Source of the DNA: Anaerovirgula multivorans
Lineage (GTDB): Bacteria; Bacillota; Clostridia; Peptostreptococcales; Natronincolaceae
Length of the DNA: 64,000 nucleotides
Assembly (NCBI RefSeq): GCF_900188145.1
Contig: NZ_FZOJ01000019.1
Location: 25,495 to 89,494 of the forward strand
Direction: 5' to 3'
Part shown: positions 44,104 to 51,311 of the stretch, one piece after another
Numbering within the stretch: position 1 is the stretch's first letter
Layout: each line of letters begins with the position of its first letter
Position numbers and translations under genes: made by a program
The notes under the pieces: model-generated
What the model saw: the letters and a program-made list of their open reading frames with translations, nothing else
What the model was told of the DNA's origin: nothing
Database searches by the model: none

Positions 44104-44607
44104 TTATAAGTTTTTCAAAATATCTTTTGTCCATTCCTTAACTCTATGGATATCTTTTTCCCTCTCTTTAACCAATGGTTCAAAAAATTCTATCTCACCA
44201 ATGATATCATTGTGTTCTAATTCTGCCTTCATATTTTCAAAGGTTTTACCATTTTGTCCTCCATTACAGCTAAAGAGTGCAACCTTTTTGTTATTAAACC
44301 TTACGGTGCTAAAAAATGTTTTTAAAGGAGGAGCAAAGGTCCAAGCCCATACCGGTGTTCCGATAAATATTATGTCATAGTCTTGTGGGTTTTTATCTAA
44401 GGGATGTAAATCAGGTTTCTTTTTCATCATAACCTGACTACCACCCCAAAGGTATTTCATGAAGCCCTTTGAATTCAGTTCTTTTTGAGGTTTCAATTCC
44501 AATAAGTCAGCTTCGATATCACTAGCAATAGTTTCTGCTATAAGCTTTGTATTTCCTTCAAATGAGTAGTAAATCACTAACTTTTTATTCTTGCTTGATT
44601 TCTCCAT
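44104..44607 (-). CDS. Flavodoxin-family protein
   Basis: 167 residues. The FMN phosphate loop is YYSFEGNTKLIAETIA; flavin-contacting loops are FIGTPVWAWTFAPPL and FSCNGGQNGKTFENM. It is a longer-chain flavodoxin (Flavodoxin_4 type) that may act as an electron carrier or flavin reductase. GGGAGGAG precedes the ATG. The downstream gene encodes an exporter; no functional link is obvious. Confidence 0.85.
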   Translation of the reverse strand: MEKSSKNKKLVIYYSFEGNTKLIAETIASDIEADLLELKPQKELNSKGFMKYLWGGSQVMMKKKPDLHPLDKNPQDYDIIFIGTPVWAWTFAPPLKTFFSTVRFNNKKVALFSCNGGQNGKTFENMKAELEHNDIIGEIEFFEPLVKEREKDIHRVKEWTKDILKNL

Positions 44608-45011
44608 TATTCAATAACTCCTCCCTTTAATATGCTAGAATATAAAGATGAATAGGTTAATCTTCCCTTCACTCTAGCACTTTCCATAAGTGATACTGTA
44701 TGTACCTTTATTTCTTTTGATTTCAAATTCATCATTTTCTCCGATGTTTCAGCTTGCTGAAATGAATTTACTGACTATATTTGTCTATACTATGGATTCT
44801 ACCTGTATAATGTAAAGAAATCAATGTTTTTTCTTCCCTATATATTGACAAAATTTCTTTTATTATAGCATTATTGCCAAAATGATAAAGGCTAATTCTC
44901 AGTCCTTATCTAAATCTTATTTCTATTACTTACTTTTATACAAATATACAAATATACAAAAAAATTATGACTCCTGTATAATAATATCCTACAAGAGCCA
45001 CAAAGATTTAT
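44608..45011. other. Intergenic region with no recognised gene
   Basis: AT-rich, upstream of the flavodoxin gene. It contains an inverted motif GATAA-A-GG ... CC-TTATC at about 44887-44914 and a direct repeat ACAAATAT near 44940. No coding frame or named RNA seen. Confidence 0.35.
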
Positions 45012-45100
45012 AAAATGAGACTTAATTCAGAGGGAGTTTTTACTCCCTCTGAATTGTAGCCGAATTTACTTCGAGGATGTAGTGCTTGATCTCCCGCTTT

Positions 45101-45148
45101 AAGTAGACAACCGAAAGTTTGGTTTCTAACTTTCGTGTTGGTCGCTTA
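45101..45148 (+). repeat. Family B hairpin module, copy B4
   Basis: AAGTAGACAACCGAAAGTT, loop TGGTTTCT, AACTTTCGTGTTGGTCGCTTA. The stem differs from all other copies by paired changes. Confidence 0.65.
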
Positions 45149-45161
45149 GTTTGTTTATCTA

Positions 45162-45203
45162 TAAGCAGATAACCAAAATCTTTGATTTTGTGTTAGTCGC
45201 TTA
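45162..45203 (+). repeat. Family B hairpin module, copy B5
   Basis: TAAGCAGATAACCAAAATC, loop TTT, GATTTTGTGTTAGTCGCTTA; followed, like B4, by GTTTGTTTATCTA, so B4 and B5 are tandem copies of a 55-60 bp unit. Confidence 0.65.
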
Positions 45204-45257
45204 GTTTGTTTATCTAGAAGAAGCGGGAGATCAAGCACTACACCGAAGGATAAACTA

Positions 45258-45827
45258 TTAATAAATAGCAGGTGTGATATTAGTAATACCAGTTACAACC
45301 TTATCTGTTGGATTATAAAATCTATGCCCTATGTTCTCCTTTATATATACACTATCTCCAGCGCTAAGACAATACTTCTTCTCCTCAAGATATATCTCTA
45401 ATTCTCCTTCAATTACAAAAATACATTCATCTGCTTCATGGTTAATATTTTCATCGCTTGTCCATGATTTAGGTGCTAGAGTAAAATATATAATTTCCAT
45501 CTTAGGCATCACTTTTTTATCAGCAACCATAGGTGTCACAAACTCATATACAATGCTGCTCTCTGGTAAAGCCAATTTCTTTCTTTCAGATACTCTCACT
45601 ACCACAGGATCTATTGTATCATCATGTAAGAAGGTAAATAAGGGTACCCCTAATGCAACTGCTATCTTCCTCAAGGACGATAAGGAGGGTTCTATTATAT
45701 CTCTTTCCACCTGTGAAATATAACTGGCGGTGACATCAATCTTAGAAGCTAGTTGATTTAGAGTCATTCCCTTTTTATGTCTTATTTCTCTAATACTTTT
45801 CCCTAACAAGTTCATCATTCCTTCCAC
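45258..45827 (-). CDS. XRE-family regulator with cupin domain
   Basis: 189 residues. N-terminal helix-turn-helix (about 8-62): IREIRHKKGMTLNQLASKI, then VTASYISQVERDIIEPSLSSL. The C-terminal cupin (about 105-185) has DECIFVIEGELEIYLEEKKY and GDSVYIKENIGHRFYNP. Regulators of this layout (PuuR/SutR-like) sense small metabolites through the cupin and control amino acid, polyamine or sulfur genes. The nearest possible target is the flavodoxin-exporter pair downstream. The target is unproven. Confidence 0.88.
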   Translation of the reverse strand: MEGMMNLLGKSIREIRHKKGMTLNQLASKIDVTASYISQVERDIIEPSLSSLRKIAVALGVPLFTFLHDDTIDPVVVRVSERKKLALPESSIVYEFVTPMVADKKVMPKMEIIYFTLAPKSWTSDENINHEADECIFVIEGELEIYLEEKKYCLSAGDSVYIKENIGHRFYNPTDKVVTGITNITPAIY

Positions 45828-45932
45828 ATATAATCAATTGTATTCACAGCAATAAAAATAAACAAATACTTCAATTATTATCTTACCATTTATAGTTATG
45901 AACCACAAGTTTGACTTTTTTAACTATTCCCG

Positions 45933-45956
45933 AAAGTAGATGAGCATAAGTGGACA
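45933..45956 (+). repeat. Half family B module
   Basis: AAGTAGATGAGCATAAG, then TGGACAACCGAAAGTT, which equals the left arm of module B4; the right arm is missing. Confidence 0.35.
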
Positions 45957-45975
45957 ACCGAAAGTTATGAAAAAT

Positions 45976-46016
45976 ATTTTAAAACACCCTCTATAACAGT
46001 TTGCTTTAGAGGGTGT
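45976..46016 (-). terminator. Terminator of the cyclophilin gene
   Basis: ACACCCTCTA with TAGAGGGTGT, 13-base loop, followed on the minus strand by TTTTAAAATATTTTT. Confidence 0.85.
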
Positions 46017-46029
46017 ATCGTTATATCAT

Positions 46030-46548
46030 TTATACAATTTTAGGTTCTGGATATTCTGTGTCGAAGGTTTCAACGGTCACTTCTTCTATACGTTGATCAT
46101 CAAGGGGCTTGTCTCTATGATCTCTTTTCACTGCTACAATCTTATCCGCTGTTTCTATTCCCTCGATTACTTTACCAAAGGCAGCATATTGTCCATCTAA
46201 ATGGGGAGAATTAGCCACCATAACAAAGAATTGAGAGCCAGCTGAGTCTGGATCCATTGACCTAGCCATAGAAAGCACACCCTTTGTATGCTTCAAATCA
46301 TTTTTAAAGCCATTGGAGGAAAATTCCCCTTCAATAGAATATCCTGGACCGCCGACTCCTGTCCCTTGCGGATCTCCACCTTGAATCATAAAACCAGGAA
46401 TTACACGATGAAAAATTACTCCATTATAAAATCCCTTCTTTATTAAAGAAATAAAATTATTTACTGTGTTAGGAGCGATATCAGGATAAAGCTCTGCCTT
46501 CATTTGGCCTCCATCCTCCATTGTAATCGTTATGATTGGATTCTTCAC
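46030..46548 (-). CDS. Cyclophilin-type peptidyl-prolyl cis-trans isomerase
   Basis: Catalyses proline isomerisation in folding proteins. The start is taken at the GTG of VKNPIITI, 6 bases after AAAGGAAG, giving 172 residues; a frame running 17 codons further has no ribosome-binding site. Catalytic landmarks: GVIFHRVIPGFMIQGGDPQGTG (split here as FHRVIPGFMIQGG), SMARSMDPDSAGSQFFV, and LDGQYAAFGKVIEG. No signal peptide, so cytoplasmic. Confidence 0.93.
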   Translation of the reverse strand: MKNPIITITMEDGGQMKAELYPDIAPNTVNNFISLIKKGFYNGVIFHRVIPGFMIQGGDPQGTGVGGPGYSIEGEFSSNGFKNDLKHTKGVLSMARSMDPDSAGSQFFVMVANSPHLDGQYAAFGKVIEGIETADKIVAVKRDHRDKPLDDQRIEEVTVETFDTEYPEPKIV

Positions 46549-46700
46549 AAACATCTTCCTTTCTACATTTTTTATGGTGATATTTACCTCTTTATCCATA
46601 TTACTATAGTATTTACACTATTTCTAGTTTTTCATTCAGAAGAAATAATTCATTATGGATAGAATAATATTATTATCATTTTAAAAAAATAATTAAAACA

Positions 46701-46740
46701 TTGACATCAAAACCACGATATCGTAATATTATAATATATA
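46701..46740 (+). promoter_or_regulatory. Promoter and probable autoregulatory operator of arsR-type gene
   Basis: TTGACA (46701-46706), 17-base spacer, TAATAT (46724-46729). The palindrome CGATATCG lies inside the spacer and continues as TAATATTATAATATATAG. The core ATATCGTWATAT recurs ahead of the reductase gene, so the ArsR protein probably binds both. Confidence 0.6.
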
Positions 46741-46760
46741 GATATTTAGGAGGTGTTTTC

Positions 46761-47051
46761 GTGGAGTCCTATAGCAATAACCCCAAACTATTTGAAGCAT
46801 ATGCTGAAATATTAAAAGCCCTTGGGCATCCAATCCGATTATGTATTATACGGGGTTTGTTAGATACAGGCGGTTGTAATGTAACTAAAATACAAGATTG
46901 CCTGGATATCCCCCAATCCACCATATCACAACATCTTGCTAAGTTAAAGGGGGCAGGTATTATTGTAGGTGATAGAAATGGATTAGAGATTACCTATCGG
47001 GTAGCAAATGAAAAAGTCGAAAAGATTATAAAAATACTGTTTGATCAATGA
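46761..47051 (+). CDS. ArsR-family repressor, probable thiol or persulfide sensor
   Basis: 96 residues from the GTG at 46761, behind TAGGAGGTG; a longer frame through the promoter is rejected. Winged helix-turn-helix: EILKALGHPIRLCIIRGLL, NVTKIQDCLDIPQSTISQHLAKLKGAGII, then the wing DRNGLEITYRV. Cysteines 28, 39 and 47 are candidates for redox or persulfide sensing; classical metal-site ELCVCD is absent. It precedes a CoA-disulfide/persulfide reductase gene carrying a similar operator, so it probably controls that gene and itself. Confidence 0.88.
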   Translation: MESYSNNPKLFEAYAEILKALGHPIRLCIIRGLLDTGGCNVTKIQDCLDIPQSTISQHLAKLKGAGIIVGDRNGLEITYRVANEKVEKIIKILFDQ

Positions 47052-47120
47052 CTGCAAATATAATGGCTTCATGCATTAAAATTAAGATTAATTAACGATT
47101 ATATTGATGTGATGTCATAT

Positions 47121-47160
47121 TTGTATCGTGATAATCGCAATATCGTTATATATAGATTTA
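47121..47160 (+). promoter_or_regulatory. Promoter and operator of the CoA-disulfide reductase gene
   Basis: TTGTAT (47121-47126) and TTATAT (47146-47151) form a weak promoter. It overlaps ATCGTGATAATCGCAATATCG, and AATATCGTTATATATAG repeats the core found at the ArsR promoter. Confidence 0.5.
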
Positions 47161-47210
47161 AAAATATAAATAATTAGGATTGAATATTATTATTTTAAGG
47201 AGGAAGAAAA

Positions 47211-49688
47211 ATGGCTAAAAAAATATTGATCGTTGGTGGTGTTGCAGGGGGTGCTACAACTGCTGCAAGATTGAGAAGATTAGATGAAAAAGCAGAAATA
47301 GTATTGTTTGAAAGAGGAGAATATATATCCTTTGCTAACTGCGGGCTTCCCTATTATATAGGGGGTATTATCGAAGAAAGAGATGCCTTACTGGTTCAGA
47401 CTCCAGAGGACATGTCTAGAAAATTCAACATAGATATTAGAGTATTCAATGAAGTTACTAAAATCAATCGCGAGGATAAAAGTGTAACTGTAAAAAACTT
47501 AAAAACTGAAGAGCTTTACCAAGAATCCTATGACTATATTGTTCTCTCACCAGGGGCTAATCCTATCTTTCCACCTATACCGGGAATCAATGAAGCCGAT
47601 AACTTATTTACCTTAAGAAGCATACCCGATACCGATAGAATTAAGGATTATGTTGATAATAGGAAGCCTAAAGCTGCAATCGTCATCGGTGGTGGTTTTA
47701 TTGGCATAGAAATGGCAGAAAACCTACATTATAGAGGCATTGAAGTCACACTAGTGGAGATGGCAAATCAAATTATGGCTCCCATTGACTATGAAATGGC
47801 AGCTATTCTCCATAATCATTTGAGAGATAAGGGAGTGCAGCTTATACTTGAAGATGGAGTAAAGGCCTTTGAGGATTCTGGTAAAAAAGTATTGTTGCAA
47901 AGCGGCAAAGCAGTTTCAATAGATTTAATTATTTTAGCTATTGGGGTCAAGCCCGAAAACCAGTTGGCTAAGGAAGCAGGTTTAGCTTTAGGAGAAAAAG
48001 GTGGTATACTTACTAACCCTTACCTAGAAACCTCCGATCCAGCTATATACGCCATTGGCGATGCCATTGAAATCAATGATTATATTAATGGTAACCCCGC
48101 CATGATCCCATTAGCTGGCCCTGCCAATAAACAAGGACGAATTGCAGCTAACAACATTATCGGGAAAAGAGAAACTTATTCCGGTACTTTAGGAACTGCT
48201 GTGGCAAAGATATTTGATATGACAGTGGCTTCCACGGGAAATAATGAAAGAACTTTAAAACAGCTTGGAGTGAATTATCAAGCAATCCACCTCCATCCAG
48301 GCTCCCATGCTGGCTATTACCCTGGTGCTTTTCCCATATCAATGAAGCTATTGTTTGAATCTAACAGCGGCAAAATTTTAGGTGCTCAGGCGGTTGGTCA
48401 TAAAGGAGTAGAAAAACGTATTGATGTTATTGCTACTGCCATTAAAGGTAATCTTACCGCTGTAGACTTAAAGGAATTGGAATTGTCTTATGCGCCACCC
48501 TTCTCCTCCGCTAAGGATCCTGTAAACATGCTGGGTTTCGTAGCAGCTAATATACTAGAAGGTCTAACAGATACTTTTCAATGGTATGAAATAAAAGATA
48601 TTCTGCAAGCAGATGCATTATTGATTGATGTAAGGGATGAAATCGAAAGAGACTTAGGTTATATCGACGGTTCCATCAATATTCCACTAGGAGAATTGAG
48701 AAATAGGTTACCTGAAATTCCTAAAAACAAGACAATTTATGTTTATTGTCAGGTAGGTATTCGTGGTTATATCGCTGCTAGAATTTTAATGCAGGAGGGT
48801 TATAAGGTGAAAAACCTAGACGGAGGATATAAGACCTATCAAAGTATCTATGCTGCCAACAGTGGAGGTAATTGTCTGGTAGAAGTAGATGATTCGGGCG
48901 TTGCCAAAATTCACTGTAATCCTAATGAAGACATTAAAGCTGATCTTCATATTAATGCCTGCGGCCTACAATGTCCTGGTCCTATCATACAAGTATATAA
49001 AGCCCTAGAAGAGATGCAATCTGGCGAAGTATTAGAAGTAAAAGCTACTGATCCTGGCTTTATGAAGGATATAGCCTCTTGGTGCTCAAAAACTGGTAAT
49101 ACTCTAATCAAATCTCAAATGGATGGTAAAACCTGCAAGGCCTTGATTCAAAAAGGATCTACTTTAGGAGCTAAGCATGTTGTCTCCTCCTCTCAAGAGA
49201 GCATCATAAATGCTAACAAAGATGCCGCTACCATGGTTGTCTTTAGTGGTGATTTAGATAAAGCTCTAGCTTCCTTCATTATAGCCTCTGGTGCTGCTTC
49301 TATGGGAAAAAAAGTAACCTTGTTCTTTACCTTTTGGGGATTAAATATTCTTAGAAAGGATTCTAGTCCTAAAGTAAGAAAAGATTTCTTGGAGAAAATG
49401 TTTGGTTGGATGATGCCAAAGGGTCCTAAGAAATTACCAATATCTAAAATGAATATGGGTGGAATGGGTCCTAAAATGATTCAACACGTGATGAAACGTA
49501 AAAATGTAGATTCTCTTGAAACCCTAATAAAAAATGCCATGGATATGGATGTCAATATTGTAGCTTGTGCCATGTCTATGGATATTATGGGTATTAAAGC
49601 GGAAGAGCTTATTGATGGCGTAGAGATTGGTGGTGTTGCCACCTACTTAGGTGAAACACAGGATGCCAACTTGAATTTGTTCATTTAA
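47211..49688 (+). CDS. CoA-disulfide/persulfide reductase fused to rhodanese, TusA and DsrE-like domains
   Basis: 825 residues in four parts. Residues 1-455: FAD/NAD(P)H disulfide reductase with VGGVAGGATTAARLRRL and the single active Cys44 (FANCGLPYY). About 460-550: rhodanese with catalytic Cys513 (YCQVGIRG). About 580-650: TusA-like domain with CPGP (Cys588). About 665-825: DsrE/DrsE-like domain (MVVFSGDLDKALASFI, VTLFFTFWGLNIL). Enzymes with this reductase-rhodanese core reduce CoA disulfide, CoA persulfide or polysulfide with NAD(P)H; the TusA and DsrE parts probably relay sulfane sulfur. AAGGAGGAAG precedes the ATG. A dedicated ArsR regulator lies upstream. Confidence 0.93.
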   Translation: MAKKILIVGGVAGGATTAARLRRLDEKAEIVLFERGEYISFANCGLPYYIGGIIEERDALLVQTPEDMSRKFNIDIRVFNEVTKINREDKSVTVKNLKTEELYQESYDYIVLSPGANPIFPPIPGINEADNLFTLRSIPDTDRIKDYVDNRKPKAAIVIGGGFIGIEMAENLHYRGIEVTLVEMANQIMAPIDYEMAAILHNHLRDKGVQLILEDGVKAFEDSGKKVLLQSGKAVSIDLIILAIGVKPENQLAKEAGLALGEKGGILTNPYLETSDPAIYAIGDAIEINDYINGNPAMIPLAGPANKQGRIAANNIIGKRETYSGTLGTAVAKIFDMTVASTGNNERTLKQLGVNYQAIHLHPGSHAGYYPGAFPISMKLLFESNSGKILGAQAVGHKGVEKRIDVIATAIKGNLTAVDLKELELSYAPPFSSAKDPVNMLGFVAANILEGLTDTFQWYEIKDILQADALLIDVRDEIERDLGYIDGSINIPLGELRNRLPEIPKNKTIYVYCQVGIRGYIAARILMQEGYKVKNLDGGYKTYQSIYAANSGGNCLVEVDDSGVAKIHCNPNEDIKADLHINACGLQCPGPIIQVYKALEEMQSGEVLEVKATDPGFMKDIASWCSKTGNTLIKSQMDGKTCKALIQKGSTLGAKHVVSSSQESIINANKDAATMVVFSGDLDKALASFIIASGAASMGKKVTLFFTFWGLNILRKDSSPKVRKDFLEKMFGWMMPKGPKKLPISKMNMGGMGPKMIQHVMKRKNVDSLETLIKNAMDMDVNIVACAMSMDIMGIKAEELIDGVEIGGVATYLGETQDANLNLFI

Positions 49689-49695
49689 ACAAGAC

Positions 49696-49726
49696 GATCC
49701 CCTGTGAAAAGGCTTCACAGGGGATC
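49696..49726. terminator. Bidirectional terminator
   Basis: GATCCCCTGTGAA-AAGGC-TTCACAGGGGATC, 13-bp perfect stem between two convergent genes; the better T-run (GTCTTGTTT) is on the minus strand. Confidence 0.85.
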
Positions 49727-49728
49727 TA

Positions 49729-50319
49729 TTAATCTAGTTCAAACAATTCAAGTAAAGGTTCTCTATAATCTACTTGTCCTGATTTAATGGTAATGACAGA
49801 TTGATAGACATCACTATTACTAATAATCATTGGCATAATAGGAGATTTTGCTTTATTCTTTATATATTCTAAATCAAATTGGATCAATTTATCTCCTGGC
49901 TTTACATCATCTCCAGTTTGGACAAAGATCTGAAATCCTTCACCTTGTAATTTCTCTGTTTCAATACCAACATGTATTAAGATATCTGCTCCATTTATAC
50001 TTTTTATCCCAATGGCATGCTTGCTGTCCATAATATGTATAATTCTACCCTCGACTGGAGAAAGCACCCATCCATCTATAGGCAGTATTGCTACTCCTTC
50101 TCCCAGGATTTTTCCATTAAAAACCTTATGCGGAATTTTCTCTATTGGAATGACTTCTCCCTTCATAGGAGATAATAAAATCTCACTGTAATTACTTTCA
50201 TCCTCGATCATTTCTCTACTATCAATTATCTCGATTTCTTCATCCTCTCCTATATCCAATATTCCCTTAAGTCTTTTCATTAGCTTTAATAGAAATTCTG
50301 AAATAAAAACACCTCCCAC
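49729..50319 (-). CDS. Stand-alone PTS EIIA (glucose-type) protein
   Basis: 196 residues. Residues about 45-190 form an EIIA-Glc domain: LLSPMKGEVIPIEKIPH, GWVLSPVEGRI, HAIGIKS and the phosphorylated His116 in ILIHVGIET. It would accept phosphate from HPr and pass it to an EIIBC sugar permease, or regulate. No EIIBC gene is adjacent. The first 40 residues are acidic (DIGEDEEIEIIDSREMIEDE) and not part of the fold. The start is unclear: the GTG at 50317-50319 lies inside the GGGAGG site, while the codon correctly spaced after it is ATT, and the next ATG is at codon 14. Confidence 0.88.
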   Translation of the reverse strand: MGGVFISEFLLKLMKRLKGILDIGEDEEIEIIDSREMIEDESNYSEILLSPMKGEVIPIEKIPHKVFNGKILGEGVAILPIDGWVLSPVEGRIIHIMDSKHAIGIKSINGADILIHVGIETEKLQGEGFQIFVQTGDDVKPGDKLIQFDLEYIKNKAKSPIMPMIISNSDVYQSVITIKSGQVDYREPLLELFELD

Positions 50320-50427
50320 AATCTCAATTATAATCTATTATTATACTTTTTGTGAAGTTCAAATGTAGAGGAAAAACTATTTTTTTATCATTAATTTTTC
50401 CTTGGGGGAGGTTTCTATTTTTATCAT

Positions 50428-50913
50428 TTAACAAACTTTGCTTCCTTTTTTCGTTATCTTGTCAGCAATTCCTGATGATGTGTAAGAATCTGGTTTTAGA
50501 CAGCATTTGAAACCCAAGGCCATTACCCATCCTGCTATTTCTTTAATTAGATACTTTGTTTCCCCTTGATGTCCAATATCAACGTGTACCTCCAAGGAAG
50601 CGTTAATATCATTTTCTAGTATATAGTCCATTACCTTTGAAGCTAACTCAATGCTATATTGAGTTTCTTTTAAAATTTTTTGTTTTAGACTTTTCATGTT
50701 TTTTACTTTTTTAATATCATAAAAGAATATTCCGCCTTTTGACTTCCGAACTAGGGCAATAACAGAAACCACCTTTGTATAACCATCAACACTTTGAGAA
50801 TCTGTGCCAACAGAAATAACATATTCAAATTCAGAATCTTTCTCGGTATACTCCTTAATTTTTTCACAGACCTTGTTAAAGCTTATCTCACCATAGGTAA
50901 TACTTTTCATCAT
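50428..50913 (-). CDS. YkuK/DUF458 family ribonuclease H-like protein
   Basis: 161 residues: VISVGTDSQSVDGYTKVVSVIALV at the front, KILKETQYSIELASKVMDYI, then LEVHVDIGHQGETKYLIKEIAGWV and KPDSYTSSGIADK. This matches YkuK-type DUF458 proteins, which have an RNase H-like fold with conserved Asp/His; activity is unproven. GGAGG lies 4 bases before the first ATG and 7 before the second, so the protein may be one residue shorter. Confidence 0.85.
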   Translation of the reverse strand: MMKSITYGEISFNKVCEKIKEYTEKDSEFEYVISVGTDSQSVDGYTKVVSVIALVRKSKGGIFFYDIKKVKNMKSLKQKILKETQYSIELASKVMDYILENDINASLEVHVDIGHQGETKYLIKEIAGWVMALGFKCCLKPDSYTSSGIADKITKKGSKVC

Positions 50914-51104
50914 AACACCTCCTGGCTATTTCTGTGTTTATTTGCTATTATATTCTCTATCCTTATTTTATGTTATTCACAAATAATTATTTTAAGTTCT
51001 CTATAATTTTCTGTTAAATCCTCGTTATGCTCATCTTAACAATTTCTTTACATTTTCTTTAGTTTTCTTTCTAATTTGTTCATGGTTTTCTTAGATGTAA
51101 CTGT

Positions 51105-51110
51105 TATAAT
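51105..51110 (+). promoter_or_regulatory. Extended -10 promoter element of the structured RNA
   Basis: TGTTATAAT (TGn plus TATAAT at 51105-51110) about 8 bases before the probable RNA 5' end; the -35 is weak. Confidence 0.5.
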
Positions 51111-51116
51111 AAACTT

Positions 51117-51292
51117 AGTTAAAACAACCTGCCGGAGATTATTGACAATGCATAGTTTAGTGTTTTGAATATCCATATAATATTTAACTCCTTTAAATAT
51201 TATGTTAACCTTGAAATTTATATTTCCTACACTAAACCCCTAAGCTATTGTCAGTCGAACTCATTGTTCTAGAGGCAGGTCTCTTTTTTTTG
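51117..51292 (+). ncRNA. ssrS: Structured non-coding RNA, probably 6S RNA
   Basis: About 175 bases with no coding frame. Closing stem ACCTGCC (51127-51133) with GGCAGGT (51274-51280), followed by CTCTTTTTTTTG. Inside, an open bubble (GGAGATTA on one side; TCGAACTCATTGTTCTAGA, with its own GAAC/GTTC mini-hairpin, on the other). Then a long rod: TGACAAT / ATTGTCA, TTTAGTG / CACTAAA, and an apical ATAATATTTAA-CTCC-TTAAATATTAT hairpin. Closing stem, central bubble with a 3'-side hairpin and a long terminal stem are the hallmarks of 6S RNA, which mimics an open promoter and sequesters RNA polymerase. Identification is structural only; sequence identity to known clostridial 6S is not established here. 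Confidence 0.55.
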
Positions 51293-51311
51293 TGGGAATA
51301 AAGTTTGCTCA

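Larger units (their letters stand above)
45012..45255 (+). repeat. Family C dispersed element, copy C4, with two hairpin modules inserted in its loop
   Basis: Left half matches C3 base for base through CTTGATCTCCCGCTT. The right half, AAGCGGGAGATCAAGCACTACACCGAAGGATAAA, is exactly complementary to AGTGCTTGATCTCCCGCTT. Between them (45100-45219) lie two tandem family B modules. The element ends 3 bases from the XRE-cupin stop codon and may terminate that gene. Confidence 0.8.

Noticed and set aside
45101..45217. The two tandem modules as a short CRISPR array
   Set aside because: Only two units, each an internal hairpin with a diverged stem and no spacer-repeat alternation; no cas genes in the window.
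50794..51006. Plus-strand ORF of 70 codons near the YkuK gene
   Set aside because: Antisense to the YkuK-type gene start; no ribosome-binding site and no family pattern.
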